64,000 bases of DNA. Origin: Winogradskyella vidalii (GTDB lineage: Bacteria; Bacteroidota; Bacteroidia; Flavobacteriales; Flavobacteriaceae). Shown here piece after piece: positions 8,233-16,834 of this stretch. The translations under genes and the position numbers were made by a program. How positions within the stretch are numbered: position 1 is the stretch's first letter; each line of letters starts with the position of its first letter. The stretch is from assembly GCF_013403955.1 (NCBI RefSeq), contig NZ_JABFDG010000001.1:682001-746000 (forward strand). Direction: 5' to 3'. Below the pieces are notes generated by a model. The model was not told the origin of the DNA and searched no databases. It worked only from the letters and a program-made list of their open reading frames with translations.

Positions 8233-9228
8233 TTATTTGTTCGATAAATTGCAAATTAAATCTAAAATTCTTGAACTATATCCAGTTTCATTGTCGTACC
8301 AACCGACTATTTTTACCATATTACCGATTACTGAGGTCATCTGTGCGTCAAAAATACAAGAGTGTGGATTACCAACGATATCAATAGATACGATAGGGTC
8401 TTCGGTGTATTGGAGGATGTTTTTTAGGTAATTCTCAGCTGCATTCTTAAAGATATGGTTGACTTCTTTAATAGAAGTCGGTTTTTCAACATTTATAGTT
8501 ATATCAGTCAATGAACCGTTGGCCACTGGAACTCTTATGCCACAACCGCCAATAACATTAGACAAATCAGGGAAAATTTTAGTTAAAGCTTTTGCAGCTC
8601 CTGTTGTAGTAGGTACAATGGATTGTCCTGCGGCTCTAGCTCGTCTTAAATCTTTATGGGGTTGATCGTGTAAACTTTGATCGGTAGTGTATGAGTGTAT
8701 GGTGGTTATGTAAGCCTGTTTTATACCAAGGTGCTCTTTAATTAAAGCAATCATTGGTGCGGCATTATTAGTTGTACATGAGGCATTAGATAAAATGGTT
8801 TCTGTACCATCTATAGTGTTGTCATTCACGCCTAATACAATAGTTTTAATAGCATCTTCTATGGCTGGTACAGACAAAACAACACGTTTTGCTCCATTTT
8901 CTATATGATGCTGAAGCTCTGCTTTTGTTTTAAATTTTCCCGTAGACTCAATTACGTAATCGGGTTGAACTTCAGACCAATCTAATGTTTTAGGATGCGA
9001 AACATTATATAATGGTATTAAAGTGTCGTTGACAATAATATGATGTTCATCAAAACTCACCGTTGCATTTAGAACTCCATGAATACTATCGTATTTTAAT
9101 AAATGGCTTAACGTTCTGGAGTCGGCCAAATCATTGATAGCAACAACTTGTATTTCTGGATGTTCTAAGGCTAGCCTAAACACACGACGACCTATTCTTC
9201 CAAAGCCGTTAATTGCGATAGTAATCAT
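8233..9228 (-). CDS. gap: Glyceraldehyde-3-phosphate dehydrogenase, type I
   Basis: 331 residues. Oxidises glyceraldehyde 3-phosphate to 1,3-bisphosphoglycerate with NAD(P) in glycolysis, or the reverse. The N-terminus INGFGRIGR is the dinucleotide-binding glycine motif, an acidic residue in INDLAD suits NAD, and the catalytic Cys151 sits in SNASCTTN. The C-terminal WYDNETGYS is typical. Its ATG shares one base with the lipA stop (TAATG on the minus strand), so the two are translationally coupled. Flavobacteria commonly carry a second gap elsewhere; this lipoate-linked copy may therefore be the specialised paralog, which is inference. Confidence 0.95.
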   Translation of the reverse strand: MITIAINGFGRIGRRVFRLALEHPEIQVVAINDLADSRTLSHLLKYDSIHGVLNATVSFDEHHIIVNDTLIPLYNVSHPKTLDWSEVQPDYVIESTGKFKTKAELQHHIENGAKRVVLSVPAIEDAIKTIVLGVNDNTIDGTETILSNASCTTNNAAPMIALIKEHLGIKQAYITTIHSYTTDQSLHDQPHKDLRRARAAGQSIVPTTTGAAKALTKIFPDLSNVIGGCGIRVPVANGSLTDITINVEKPTSIKEVNHIFKNAAENYLKNILQYTEDPIVSIDIVGNPHSCIFDAQMTSVIGNMVKIVGWYDNETGYSSRILDLICNLSNK

Positions 9229-10100
9229 TAATTAATGTGTTTTTGAGCCTTATAAGACGATCTTACTAAAGCGCTGCTTTCAACATGTCTAAAGCCTAAT
9301 TCTAAACCAATTTCTTCGTATTCTTTAAATTGATCAGGATTAATAAAACTTTGTACAGGTAAGTGCTTTTTACTAGGTTGTAAATATTGCCCAATAGTAA
9401 CTACATCAACATCCTGAGCTTTTAAATCATATAGTGTTTGAATAACTTCTTCGCGTTTTTCTCCAAGTCCCAACATAATACCAGATTTGGTTCTTCGTTG
9501 TCCTTGGTCTTTTAAATATTTTAAAACTCCTAAGCTGCGATCGTATTGCGCTTGTATTCTTACATCACGTGTTAGGCGTCTTACGGTTTCAATATTATGA
9601 GAAACGACTTCTGGTGCGACGTCAATAATGCGGTCGATATGTTTTTCGATGCCTTGAAAGTCAGGAATAAGTGTTTCTAAGGTAGTTTCTGGGTTCATTC
9701 GTCTTACGGCATTTACGGTCTCTGCCCACATAATGCTTCCCATGTCTTTAAGGTCATCACGATCGACACTTGTTAAAACCGCATGTTTAATTTGCATGAG
9801 TTTTATAGAACGACCTACTTTTTCTGGCTCATCCCAATCCACCGTTTCTGGTCGGCCTGTTTTTACACCACAAAAACCACAAGAACGGGTGCAAACGTTT
9901 CCTAAAATCATAAATGTTGCTGTGCCTTCTCCCCAGCATTCTCCCATGTTTGGGCAGCTTCCAGACGTACAAATCGTATTTAATTTATACTTGTCTACTA
10001 AACTTCGTAATTCTGTGTATTTTTTGCCTGTAGGTAATTTCACCCTTAGCCATTTTGGCTTGCGTTCTGGTAAAATATTTGAAGCGACTTTGGTTTCCAT
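9228..10100 (-). CDS. lipA: Lipoyl synthase LipA
   Basis: 290 residues. A radical-SAM enzyme that inserts two sulfurs into the octanoyl group on lipoyl domains of 2-oxoacid dehydrogenases and the glycine cleavage system. The auxiliary cluster motif [12 protein letters not shown] and the radical-SAM motif CTRSCGFC are both complete, and the C-terminal RSSYKA serine ligand is present. I use the ATG at 10100: the longer frame to 10172 would read through the minus-7 box at 10122-10129 and add residues unlike other LipA proteins. The stop overlaps the gap start by one base. Confidence 0.96.
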   Translation of the reverse strand: METKVASNILPERKPKWLRVKLPTGKKYTELRSLVDKYKLNTICTSGSCPNMGECWGEGTATFMILGNVCTRSCGFCGVKTGRPETVDWDEPEKVGRSIKLMQIKHAVLTSVDRDDLKDMGSIMWAETVNAVRRMNPETTLETLIPDFQGIEKHIDRIIDVAPEVVSHNIETVRRLTRDVRIQAQYDRSLGVLKYLKDQGQRRTKSGIMLGLGEKREEVIQTLYDLKAQDVDVVTIGQYLQPSKKHLPVQSFINPDQFKEYEEIGLELGFRHVESSALVRSSYKAQKHIN

Positions 10101-10121
10101 GCAATTATCAATTTCTTGTCG

Positions 10122-10129
10122 CAAAGATA
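10122..10129 (-). promoter_or_regulatory. Minus-7 box for lipA-gap
   Basis: Minus-strand TATCTTTG fits TAnnTTTG and lies 21 bases before the lipA ATG at 10100. It supports the shorter start and separates lipA-gap from the upstream NRAMP-like operon. Confidence 0.5.
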
Positions 10130-10150
10130 CAAAGTAAATAATAAAATAGT

Positions 10151-11395
10151 CTATAGCATGGTGAGGTACCAAACACTAAACCCGATGAGAAAAACAATTC
10201 CAAGCCAAGCTAAAATACGTAGCATTATTTTTGGTCGCCATTCTTCTGGTGTATGCTTACTGCAGATTAATCTATAATTGATATAAGCATAAAAAGGTGT
10301 CGTTATAAACGAGAGTATAGTTGCGATTTTAATAAGCGTTCCCATCTCTGACGCAAAAGCAAAAAAGATAATTAAAGTGCCAAAAGTAAGTGTGAGAATC
10401 CAAAACAAGTACCCGTTTTTAAAAGTTTTGTTAGTTAAGACCTCAATACTCGTGGCCATAGCTCTTGGTGAAGCATCTAGCGTGGTTAATGTTGTACTAA
10501 ACATGGTTGTTAATACAGCAATTCCGATAATTAGATAAGACCATTGCCCTAAATTAGAGGTGTACATATCTATTAATTGACCTGCAAAAAGTGTTGCTTG
10601 AGTGCTAAAAGTTGCCTCAGAGCCATACATTACAAAATAGCCTAAGCATAGAAATCCAATTCCGAGAAGCATAGCTCCAATATAACCAATGTTAAAATCT
10701 AATAACGCTACTTTAGGAGTGAAAGAGTCTCTTTCTTTTCTCTTTTCTACGGCCCAAATAGATTGCCAAACAGAGACATCAAGCGGTGCAGGCATCCAGC
10801 CCATAAAAGCGACTAAAAATGCAATTTCTATTGGTGTTTCAGGTAATACTTGATTAAAATTAAGCGTCTGTTCAAAGTTATCATATGCAAAATATACCGC
10901 AATGAGTGTGCTTAAGGTAAGCATTAAAATAATGATCTTAATTATTTTATCTAGTGCTTTATATTTTCCAGCAAAAAGGATAAAAAGACAAATAGAAAGT
11001 ATGATTACGGTCCAGATTTCAATGTTTAAAACTTTTGAATTCCCGTAATTAAAAAAGCTAATATCACCAAAAAGTGTATTGGCAATTCCTGCGGTGACTA
11101 TGGTTACTGCTGTCTGTATGGTGAATATAGTAGCAATATTAAGAATGAAATAAGTAATTAATACGCCCTTGCCTAATTTATGATAACCGTGAATTAAACT
11201 TTCTCCTGTTATAGCAGCATATTTTGCTCCAAACTGAAAAAAGGGATATTTAAAAATATGTACGAGTAGTAAGGCCCAAAGCAGACCTAAACCGAATTCG
11301 GCTCCAGCTCTTGTGGATTGTACAATATGAGAAACGCCTATGGCTGCTCCAGCGAATAATAGGCCTGGACCTAATTTTTTAAATATTGAAAACAC
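10151..11395 (-). CDS. NRAMP-fold membrane transporter lacking the canonical metal motifs
   Basis: 414 residues, about 11 transmembrane helices, of the NRAMP (SLC11) superfamily. The N-terminal [12 protein letters not shown] matches NRAMP helix 1, but the metal-binding DPGN aligns with Gly20-Val21-Ser22-His23. In helix 6 the usual MPHN reads MPAP. The substrate is therefore unlikely to be Mn or Fe in the usual way; magnesium-type NRAMP relatives and non-metal substrates are alternatives. The gene starts with GTG, whose G is also the last base of the sigma factor stop (TAGTG), so translation is coupled to it. It is the last gene of the 13253-10151 operon. Confidence 0.85.
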   Translation of the reverse strand: MFSIFKKLGPGLLFAGAAIGVSHIVQSTRAGAEFGLGLLWALLLVHIFKYPFFQFGAKYAAITGESLIHGYHKLGKGVLITYFILNIATIFTIQTAVTIVTAGIANTLFGDISFFNYGNSKVLNIEIWTVIILSICLFILFAGKYKALDKIIKIIILMLTLSTLIAVYFAYDNFEQTLNFNQVLPETPIEIAFLVAFMGWMPAPLDVSVWQSIWAVEKRKERDSFTPKVALLDFNIGYIGAMLLGIGFLCLGYFVMYGSEATFSTQATLFAGQLIDMYTSNLGQWSYLIIGIAVLTTMFSTTLTTLDASPRAMATSIEVLTNKTFKNGYLFWILTLTFGTLIIFFAFASEMGTLIKIATILSFITTPFYAYINYRLICSKHTPEEWRPKIMLRILAWLGIVFLIGFSVWYLTML

Positions 11396-11940
11396 TAACT
11401 TTTGGTAATTATAGCAGCTAATAATTTTTTGGCTCGCAGAAGTTTAACTTTTACATTGTTGATGGGTTCATTGAGTTTTTCGGAAATTTCTTTATAACTC
11501 AATTCTTGAAAATATCTCAGGTTTATGATTTCTTGATAGTGTGGTTTTAGTTTTTTTATGTCGCGTAAAAGTTTTGCTAGATTTTGCTCGGTAATAATTT
11601 TATCTTCAGGTGTGGGTGAATTATCAACAATATTTAAATAATTGTCTTCGTTGTCTTTAGAAGTGTTATTGAAAGATTTTTTTTGCTTTCTAACTAAATC
11701 AATATGAATGTTTTTTGAAATGGTAATGAGCCAGGTCTTAAACTTAAAGTTGTCATTATAAGTTTCTATTTTATCAAAAGCTCTAGAGAAGGTCTGAATG
11801 GTGATGTCTTCAGCATCATTTTCGTTTAAGGTACGTTTAAGTTGAAATGCATACACATCATTCCAATAAGTGTCAAGGAGGAAATTGAATGCAGCTTGTT
11901 CTTTATTTTTTGCTTTGTTTATGGCTTCTTTTACTTCCAA
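11395..11940 (-). CDS. ECF-family RNA polymerase sigma factor
   Basis: 181 residues. Region 2 is seen in DAEDITIQTFSRAFDKIETY and FKTWLITISKNIHIDLVRK; region 4 in HYQEIINLRYFQELSYKEISEKL, an HTH. A low-complexity Asn/Asp linker separates them. It directs RNA polymerase to a small set of promoters. The only plausible start is TTG at 11940, inside the last 10 bases of the glycosyltransferase gene, and its stop overlaps the NRAMP-like start by one base. No anti-sigma gene adjoins it, which is unusual for this class and suggests regulation by another route, such as level of expression. Confidence 0.92.
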   Translation of the reverse strand: MEVKEAINKAKNKEQAAFNFLLDTYWNDVYAFQLKRTLNENDAEDITIQTFSRAFDKIETYNDNFKFKTWLITISKNIHIDLVRKQKKSFNNTSKDNEDNYLNIVDNSPTPEDKIITEQNLAKLLRDIKKLKPHYQEIINLRYFQELSYKEISEKLNEPINNVKVKLLRAKKLLAAIITKS

Positions 11941-13043
11941 TGTTTGGGTTTAGAGATCAAATTAACAATAAAGATACTTAATTGTGTGGTAATTAGGAAT
12001 AATTCTAAAATTGGTGTCAGTGGTATGAGGTCTGTTTCTTCGAGTTTTTTAGCTGTAATCCCAAAAGACAACCCTTGTATTAAAAATCGTAGACTGGTTA
12101 GTGTTACAACCCATGGCCAAGAAAAACCTATAACTAGTAGTGTTATCCCCAAAATCCAAAATAGTAACTGCGACATGTAGAATACACCTAATAGAAATTG
12201 ATGTTTTAATTTATACAAATGAGCAGTACTTATATGTCTTCTTTTTTGAAGAATCCATGCTTTAAACGTTGTCTTTGGTTCAGAAATTGTAAAGCTTTCT
12301 TTAGTAAAGCATAATGCAGTATTTGTAGGGTTTGCTACTTCATTTATAAACAAATCATCATCACCAGATTTAATTGCCATGTGATTATTAAAACCACAAT
12401 TATTAAAAAACAGGTCTTTTTTATAAGCCATATTACGACCAACCCCCATGTAAGGCACGCCTAATTGTGCATAAGAAAAATACTGTAAGGCCGTCATAAC
12501 CGTTTCAAATCTAATAAGCTTATTTAGTAATGAGAAGTTCTTTTTGGCATAAGCACCATAGCCTAAAACAATAGATTTTTCTTCTGAGAAATTCCCACTT
12601 ATATGAGATAACCACTGTGATGAGTTTGGAGTACAATCGGCATCTGTAAATACCAAATAATTATTTTTAGCCGCTTTTATACCTAAGGCAAGCGCAAATT
12701 TTTTATTGCCCCAGAAGGCTTCATTAACTCTGACATCGACAATTTTAATAGCGCTGTGTTTGACTTTAAACGCATTCATAACGTCTAACGTATCGTCATA
12801 AGAACTGTCATTGACTAAAACAATTTCGAAATCAGAATAGTCTTGACTTATAATTTTGGGGAGATTTTTCTTTAAATTCTCTGCTTCATTTTTAGCACAG
12901 ATTATAATAGAAACAGGGATGTGTTTTTTTAACCGTGTTTCTGCACACTTGATTCCAAAAGAAAATAAAAAGCTAGCGTAATAAGAGATTTGAATAACAA
13001 CTACTGCAATAAATGCATAAAACAGTATTGAGGGAAGTGTCAT
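11931..13043 (-). CDS. Family 2 glycosyltransferase, membrane-anchored
   Basis: 370 residues. An N-terminal transmembrane helix (about 5-27) is followed by a GT-A catalytic domain: SIIICAKNEAENL at residue 45, LVNDSSYDDT, and the metal-binding DxD in FTDADCTP near residue 133. A QKRRH motif (a QxxRW-like element) lies near residue 275, and the tail has two or three more helices. It should transfer a sugar from a nucleotide-sugar to a lipid or envelope acceptor at the inner membrane. The acceptor is unknown. It follows the small membrane protein by 6 bases and overlaps the sigma gene by 10. Confidence 0.88.
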   Translation of the reverse strand: MTLPSILFYAFIAVVVIQISYYASFLFSFGIKCAETRLKKHIPVSIIICAKNEAENLKKNLPKIISQDYSDFEIVLVNDSSYDDTLDVMNAFKVKHSAIKIVDVRVNEAFWGNKKFALALGIKAAKNNYLVFTDADCTPNSSQWLSHISGNFSEEKSIVLGYGAYAKKNFSLLNKLIRFETVMTALQYFSYAQLGVPYMGVGRNMAYKKDLFFNNCGFNNHMAIKSGDDDLFINEVANPTNTALCFTKESFTISEPKTTFKAWILQKRRHISTAHLYKLKHQFLLGVFYMSQLLFWILGITLLVIGFSWPWVVTLTSLRFLIQGLSFGITAKKLEETDLIPLTPILELFLITTQLSIFIVNLISKPKHWK

Positions 13044-13049
13044 TAAAGA

Positions 13050-13253
13050 TTAAGAATGTTGTGTTTCGTTACAATCTTTATATTCATCTGGTGTTTTTCC
13101 ACAAAAACCACAAGCTTCTCCATCTTTGTTAAGCATAGGATTTTGACTGGCACATGTGCCTGCAAATTTTCCGTCTTTTTTTGCCCATATTTTTATAGCT
13201 ATTCCTGCAACAGCTAATAGTAATAACGCAAGTGTAATTAAAAACAATTTCAT
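13050..13253 (-). CDS. Small single-pass membrane protein with Cys-rich tail
   Basis: 67 residues. One N-terminal transmembrane helix or uncleaved signal (LFLITLALLLLAVAGIAIKIW) is followed by a short polar tail with four cysteines (GTCAS, ACGFCGK, DCNE). I recognise it as a conserved flavobacterial small membrane or secreted protein of unknown role. The cysteines could bind a metal or form disulfides in the periplasm. It is the first gene of the operon leading to the glycosyltransferase, sigma factor and NRAMP-like transporter, with a good minus-7 box just upstream. Confidence 0.8.
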   Translation of the reverse strand: MKLFLITLALLLLAVAGIAIKIWAKKDGKFAGTCASQNPMLNKDGEACGFCGKTPDEYKDCNETQHS

Positions 13254-13270
13254 TTTAAGCTAATTTTATG

Positions 13271-13278
13271 CAAAGATA
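13271..13278 (-). promoter_or_regulatory. Minus-7 box for the small-protein/GT2/sigma/NRAMP-like operon
   Basis: Minus-strand TATCTTTG fits TAnnTTTG, 17 bases before the ATG at 13253. The rest of the 261-base gap to aqpZ shows no other clear signal. Confidence 0.45.
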
Positions 13279-13514
13279 AGGCTTTTACTTGTATTTCATA
13301 ACTTTCTTCAACGACTTGATAGCTGCTTTAAACTTTTAGTTAAAAAATGTTTTTAATGACTTCCTAAATCAAACTGATAATTTTTTGAAAGGTACTGTTG
13401 CTTTAGAAAAAATAGCGCTATTTACGAGTTATTAGATTAATTGTGTGACCTAACGTGTTGATTTTGTGTCTTAATCATTGTTAATCAATTATTACTAAAC
13501 AAAATTTATCGATT

Positions 13515-14201
13515 ATGAAAAAACTATTTGCAGAATTTTTTGGAACATTTTGGCTTGTTTTTGGCGGTTGTGGTAGTGCTATTTTTGCTGCTGGAATTCC
13601 AGAATTAGGTATTGGCTTTGTAGGTGTAGCTTTAGCTTTTGGTCTAACCGTATTAACTATGGCTTATGGTGTTGGGCATATTTCTGGTGCGCATTTTAAT
13701 CCTGCTGTATCTATTGGGCTTTGGGCAGGAGGAAAGTTTGAGGCTAAAAATCTACCTGGCTACATTCTCGCACAAGTTATTGGTGCCATTGTTGCTGCCG
13801 GGGTTTTATATCTTATTGTTTCAGGGAAATCAGGATTTGATGGCGTAGGAGGATTTGCAGCAAATGGCTACGGCGAGTTATCACCAGATGGTTATAGTAT
13901 GGTTTCTGCTTTGATTGCAGAATTTGTATTAACAGCTTTTTTTCTGTTAGTTATTTTAGGAAGTACATATCCTAAGGCTCCAAAAGGATTTGCTGGTATT
14001 GCTATAGGTTTAGCTTTGGTACTGATTCATTTAATTAGTATTCCAATTACTAATACATCTGTTAATCCTGCACGTTCATTAAGTCAGGCTATATATGCAG
14101 ATGGTGCTTATTTATCTCAGGTTTGGTTGTTTTGGGTGGCTCCGATTGCAGGTGCTATTGCAGGAGGTCTTATTCATAAATCCTTTTTTTCTAAAGCTTA
14201 G
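13515..14201 (+). CDS. aqpZ: Aquaporin Z
   Basis: 228 residues, six transmembrane helices and two half-helices, the standard length for AqpZ. It passes water across the inner membrane. Both pore motifs are complete: NPA in HFNPAVSIG (about residue 61) and NPA in SVNPARSL (about residue 183). The residue pattern near the second motif (Thr-Ser-Val-Asn-Pro-Ala-Arg) fits a water-selective channel rather than a glycerol facilitator. It is a single gene ending at a strong bidirectional terminator. Confidence 0.95.
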   Translation: MKKLFAEFFGTFWLVFGGCGSAIFAAGIPELGIGFVGVALAFGLTVLTMAYGVGHISGAHFNPAVSIGLWAGGKFEAKNLPGYILAQVIGAIVAAGVLYLIVSGKSGFDGVGGFAANGYGELSPDGYSMVSALIAEFVLTAFFLLVILGSTYPKAPKGFAGIAIGLALVLIHLISIPITNTSVNPARSLSQAIYADGAYLSQVWLFWVAPIAGAIAGGLIHKSFFSKA

Positions 14202-14223
14202 ATTAGTATAAAGCATAAAAAAT

Positions 14224-14258
14224 AAAAGCGGCGCAATAATTTTTATTGCGCCGCTTTT
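14224..14258. terminator. Strong bidirectional terminator between aqpZ and the anti-sigma gene
   Basis: AAAAGCGGCGCAATA and TATTGCGCCGCTTTT form a perfect 15-bp stem with a five-base loop, followed by further Ts. It is GC-rich compared with its surroundings and sits between convergent genes. Confidence 0.85.
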
Positions 14259-14281
14259 TTGGATTAATTAACTAACGTTGT

Positions 14282-15076
14282 TTAGTTTTCTTTTAGAGAA
14301 ATCTCTGCAACTTCAGTATCGTTTTCATTTGCGTTATCGCCTTTGTTTCCAATTTTGATACTAAGTGCTAAGGCGTCTTCTACGTAAGGAATTTGTTTAA
14401 GCTTACGGTCAGATTCGTCTAAAATACCTAAGTTAACCATTCTATCTTGTAACTCAGCCCAGATTTGGTATTGCTGCTCTTTTGGTAATTGTGGTAATGT
14501 AACGACATCTATCATAGATGTTTTTTCAACAGGGTTAATGTAAGCTACTGTTTTTAGATTCTTAGCGCGTTCATTACCATTAAAAACATACTTTTTAGAA
14601 TTTGGATTGTTGAGTTTTAACAATTCTCTAGAAAGTTCGTCTAACTTAGAGTTATTACTTTCAATATCGCTTCGTAAGTCAAAGATTTCTCCAACAACAA
14701 TATTGTTTTCACTGTTTAATTCAACATTTTTTTGATAAAGCATGAATGTTGATGTAGCAAATAAAACGGCTGCAGCACTGGCAGCAATACTATACCAAGA
14801 CGTTTTTCTCTTGTTTTGCTGCAGTGGTATCACTTTAGGTGTGTGTTTTTCTTCAACAGACTCTAAAATGTTATCTAGCATATTAGTTGGTAGATCAACA
14901 GCGCCTGCTTTAGCTACAATTTCTAAATTATCCTGAAGTTTGTCGTAAGCTTCTGCGACTTCTGGGTAAGTAGAAATAAAGTGTTCAACTTCTTTTGATT
15001 CTTCTAGAGAAGTTTCGCCAACCAAATACTTGTTAAGTAGGTCAGAGTTTAAAAAGGTGTGTACTTGTTTTTCCAT
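14282..15076 (-). CDS. Anti-sigma factor, RskA-like
   Basis: 264 residues. An N-terminal cytoplasmic zinc-less anti-sigma domain (about 1-90) is followed by one transmembrane helix (about 97-115, WYSIAASAAAVLFATSTFMLY), a short coiled region, and a C-terminal periplasmic RskA-type domain (LPQLPKEQQYQIWAEL). It holds the sigma factor encoded 11 bases upstream inactive at the membrane until a signal arrives. The frame extends to a TTG at 15082, but the ATG at 15076 is the better start. It ends just before a bidirectional terminator shared with aqpZ. Confidence 0.88.
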   Translation of the reverse strand: MEKQVHTFLNSDLLNKYLVGETSLEESKEVEHFISTYPEVAEAYDKLQDNLEIVAKAGAVDLPTNMLDNILESVEEKHTPKVIPLQQNKRKTSWYSIAASAAAVLFATSTFMLYQKNVELNSENNIVVGEIFDLRSDIESNNSKLDELSRELLKLNNPNSKKYVFNGNERAKNLKTVAYINPVEKTSMIDVVTLPQLPKEQQYQIWAELQDRMVNLGILDESDRKLKQIPYVEDALALSIKIGNKGDNANENDTEVAEISLKEN

Positions 15077-15087
15077 GATCAAATAAT

Positions 15088-15621
15088 TTATGGATTATAA
15101 ACTTTTTTCAGTTCTCGCAATCCTATTTTTAATCTAGATTTAATAGTGCCAAGAGGAATGTCTAATTCATCACTGGCTTCTTGTTGCGTCATACCTTGAA
15201 AAAATAAGGCATCTAACACAATTTGATATTTTTCTTCTAGTGTTCCAACATGTTTTTTGATGTCCATAACATCTTGGTTAAAATTTGTTGTTGGTAAGAT
15301 ATATACGTTAGAAGTTTCAATTTGGACTTCTTTATGGTATCTATTATTAAAACTACGCAATTTATCTATGGCTGTATTTCGTGCAATACGAAAGAGCCAA
15401 GTAAAGAGTTTTGCTTTTTTTGGATCGTACTTAGAAGCATTTTTCCATACTTTAATAAAAGTTTCTTGTAAGGCATCTTGTGCTACTTCTTCATTGATTG
15501 TAATCTTTAAGATGACACCATAAAGACTGTTCGAATAGTTTTCGTAAAGTAAATTTAAGGCACGCTTATCTCCTTTTTGGAGGTAATGAATGATTTTTTG
15601 CTCTGTAGGTGTTGTACTCAA
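15088..15621 (-). CDS. ECF-family sigma factor (SigK-like), partner of the anti-sigma factor
   Basis: 177 residues. Region 2 is seen in AQDALQETFIKVWKNASKYDP and LFTWLFRIARNTAIDKLR; region 4 in GMTQQEASDELDIPLGTIKSRLK, an HTH. The genetic pairing with an RskA-like anti-sigma factor 11 bases downstream matches the SigK-RskA class, which typically answers envelope or oxidative stress and controls its own operon. The only start in frame at the expected place is TTG at 15621, so translation may be weak. No convincing promoter was found in the gap to murB. Confidence 0.93.
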   Translation of the reverse strand: MSTTPTEQKIIHYLQKGDKRALNLLYENYSNSLYGVILKITINEEVAQDALQETFIKVWKNASKYDPKKAKLFTWLFRIARNTAIDKLRSFNNRYHKEVQIETSNVYILPTTNFNQDVMDIKKHVGTLEEKYQIVLDALFFQGMTQQEASDELDIPLGTIKSRLKIGLRELKKVYNP

Positions 15622-15788
15622 AATGTTAAAGTCTTGTTTTTCTTGGTCTTAGGTACGTCTAAAAATTACTTGAGAACGTAAATATAATTAAATACACCGT
15701 AATTAGGTGATCTATATAAAACATTAGAATGGTTTGATATCCGCAAGGGTTTGATTAATAGCATATTCAAAAAAAATTATTCTAAATT

Positions 15789-15818
15789 CAAAAGTCGTAA
15801 TTATCATTGCGACTTTTG
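15789..15818 (-). terminator. Terminator after murB
   Basis: CAAAAGTCG pairs perfectly with CGACTTTTG around a 12-base loop, immediately beyond the murB stop at 15821. The remainder of the 199-base gap 15622-15820 shows no gene. Confidence 0.6.
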
Positions 15819-15820
15819 TT

Positions 15821-16834
15821 TTATATAATGTTTACTTCAGTAGCAATAGAAATATTGAATAGGCGCTTTATTGTTTTTTGGATTAATTGTGCTAACTCAA
15901 AAATCTCTTTTCCATTTGCATTACCATAATTTACTAAAACTAAGGCTTGCTTGCTGTGTACACCATAGTTGTTAAAGCGTTTGCCTTTAAAACCTGCTTT
16001 TTCAATAAGCCAACCAGCGGGTACTTTAACGGTTTTATCAGATATTTTATACGAGGGGATGTCCGGAAAGTTTTGTTCTAATAGCGCAAAATCTTCAGTA
16101 GAAATAATTGGGTTTTTAAAAAAACTACCACTATTGCCCAGCTCTTTTGGATCAGGTAATTTGCTTTGTCTTATAGCTATAATGGCATTAGAAATATCTT
16201 GAATTGTTGGCGTTGTAACCCCAATAGTTTCAAGTTCTTTTTTTATGACGCCATAATTGGTGTGCAACTGATGATTTGTTTTTGAAAGCTCTAAGTTAAC
16301 ACTCGTAATAATATATTGTCCTTTTAGATCTTGCTTAAAAACAGATTCTCTATACCCAAAATTACAATCGGCTTTAGTAAACGTTTTTATTGTTTGAGTT
16401 TCAATATGCATTGCTTCACAACTCACAAAAACATCTTTAAGCTCAACGCCATAAGCACCAATATTTTGAATTGGAGCTGTACCAATATTCCCTGGAATTA
16501 AAGATAAATTTTCTATACCACCATAATTGTTTTGTAAACACCACAAGACAAAATTATGCCAATTTTCTCCTGACATGGCTTTAATAACAACTATGTCATT
16601 GGTTTCGCTAACAGTTTCAATCCCTTTAAGATTAATATGAAGCACCAGGGCTTCAATATCTTTGGTTAAAAGCATATTACTTCCGCCACCCAAAATGAAT
16701 AAAGGATTTTTATGCTGTTCTTTTAAAATAGTCTTAAGCATTTCAACAGAGCTAATAGCACAATACGATTGTGCTTTAGCTTCAATGCCGAAGGTATTAA
16801 AGGGTTTTAAAGACGTATTGTTAATGATGGCCAT
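15821..16834 (-). CDS. murB: UDP-N-acetylmuramate dehydrogenase MurB, type I
   Basis: 337 residues. Reduces UDP-GlcNAc-enolpyruvate to UDP-MurNAc with NADPH, the second committed step of peptidoglycan synthesis, in the cytoplasm. FAD-binding motifs are present: LFILGGGSNML near residue 44 and LSLIPGNIGTAPIQNIGAYG near residue 111. The later YRESVFK and GNSGSFFKNP (with the catalytic Ser) are typical of type I enzymes. Its ATG overlaps the stop of the upstream aminotransferase by one base (TAATG), so the two are co-translated. Confidence 0.96.
   Translation of the reverse strand: MAIINNTSLKPFNTFGIEAKAQSYCAISSVEMLKTILKEQHKNPLFILGGGSNMLLTKDIEALVLHINLKGIETVSETNDIVVIKAMSGENWHNFVLWCLQNNYGGIENLSLIPGNIGTAPIQNIGAYGVELKDVFVSCEAMHIETQTIKTFTKADCNFGYRESVFKQDLKGQYIITSVNLELSKTNHQLHTNYGVIKKELETIGVTTPTIQDISNAIIAIRQSKLPDPKELGNSGSFFKNPIISTEDFALLEQNFPDIPSYKISDKTVKVPAGWLIEKAGFKGKRFNNYGVHSKQALVLVNYGNANGKEIFELAQLIQKTIKRLFNISIATEVNII

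Noticed and set aside
9733..10137. 134-residue plus-strand frame opposite lipA
   Set aside because: Antisense to the conserved radical-SAM core of lipA; no independent evidence.
10101..10172. Longer lipA N-terminus
   Set aside because: It reads through the minus-7 box and adds residues unlike other LipA proteins.
11842..12180. 112-residue plus-strand frame opposite the sigma/GT2 junction
   Set aside because: Covers the overlap of two real genes on the other strand; no homology recognisable.
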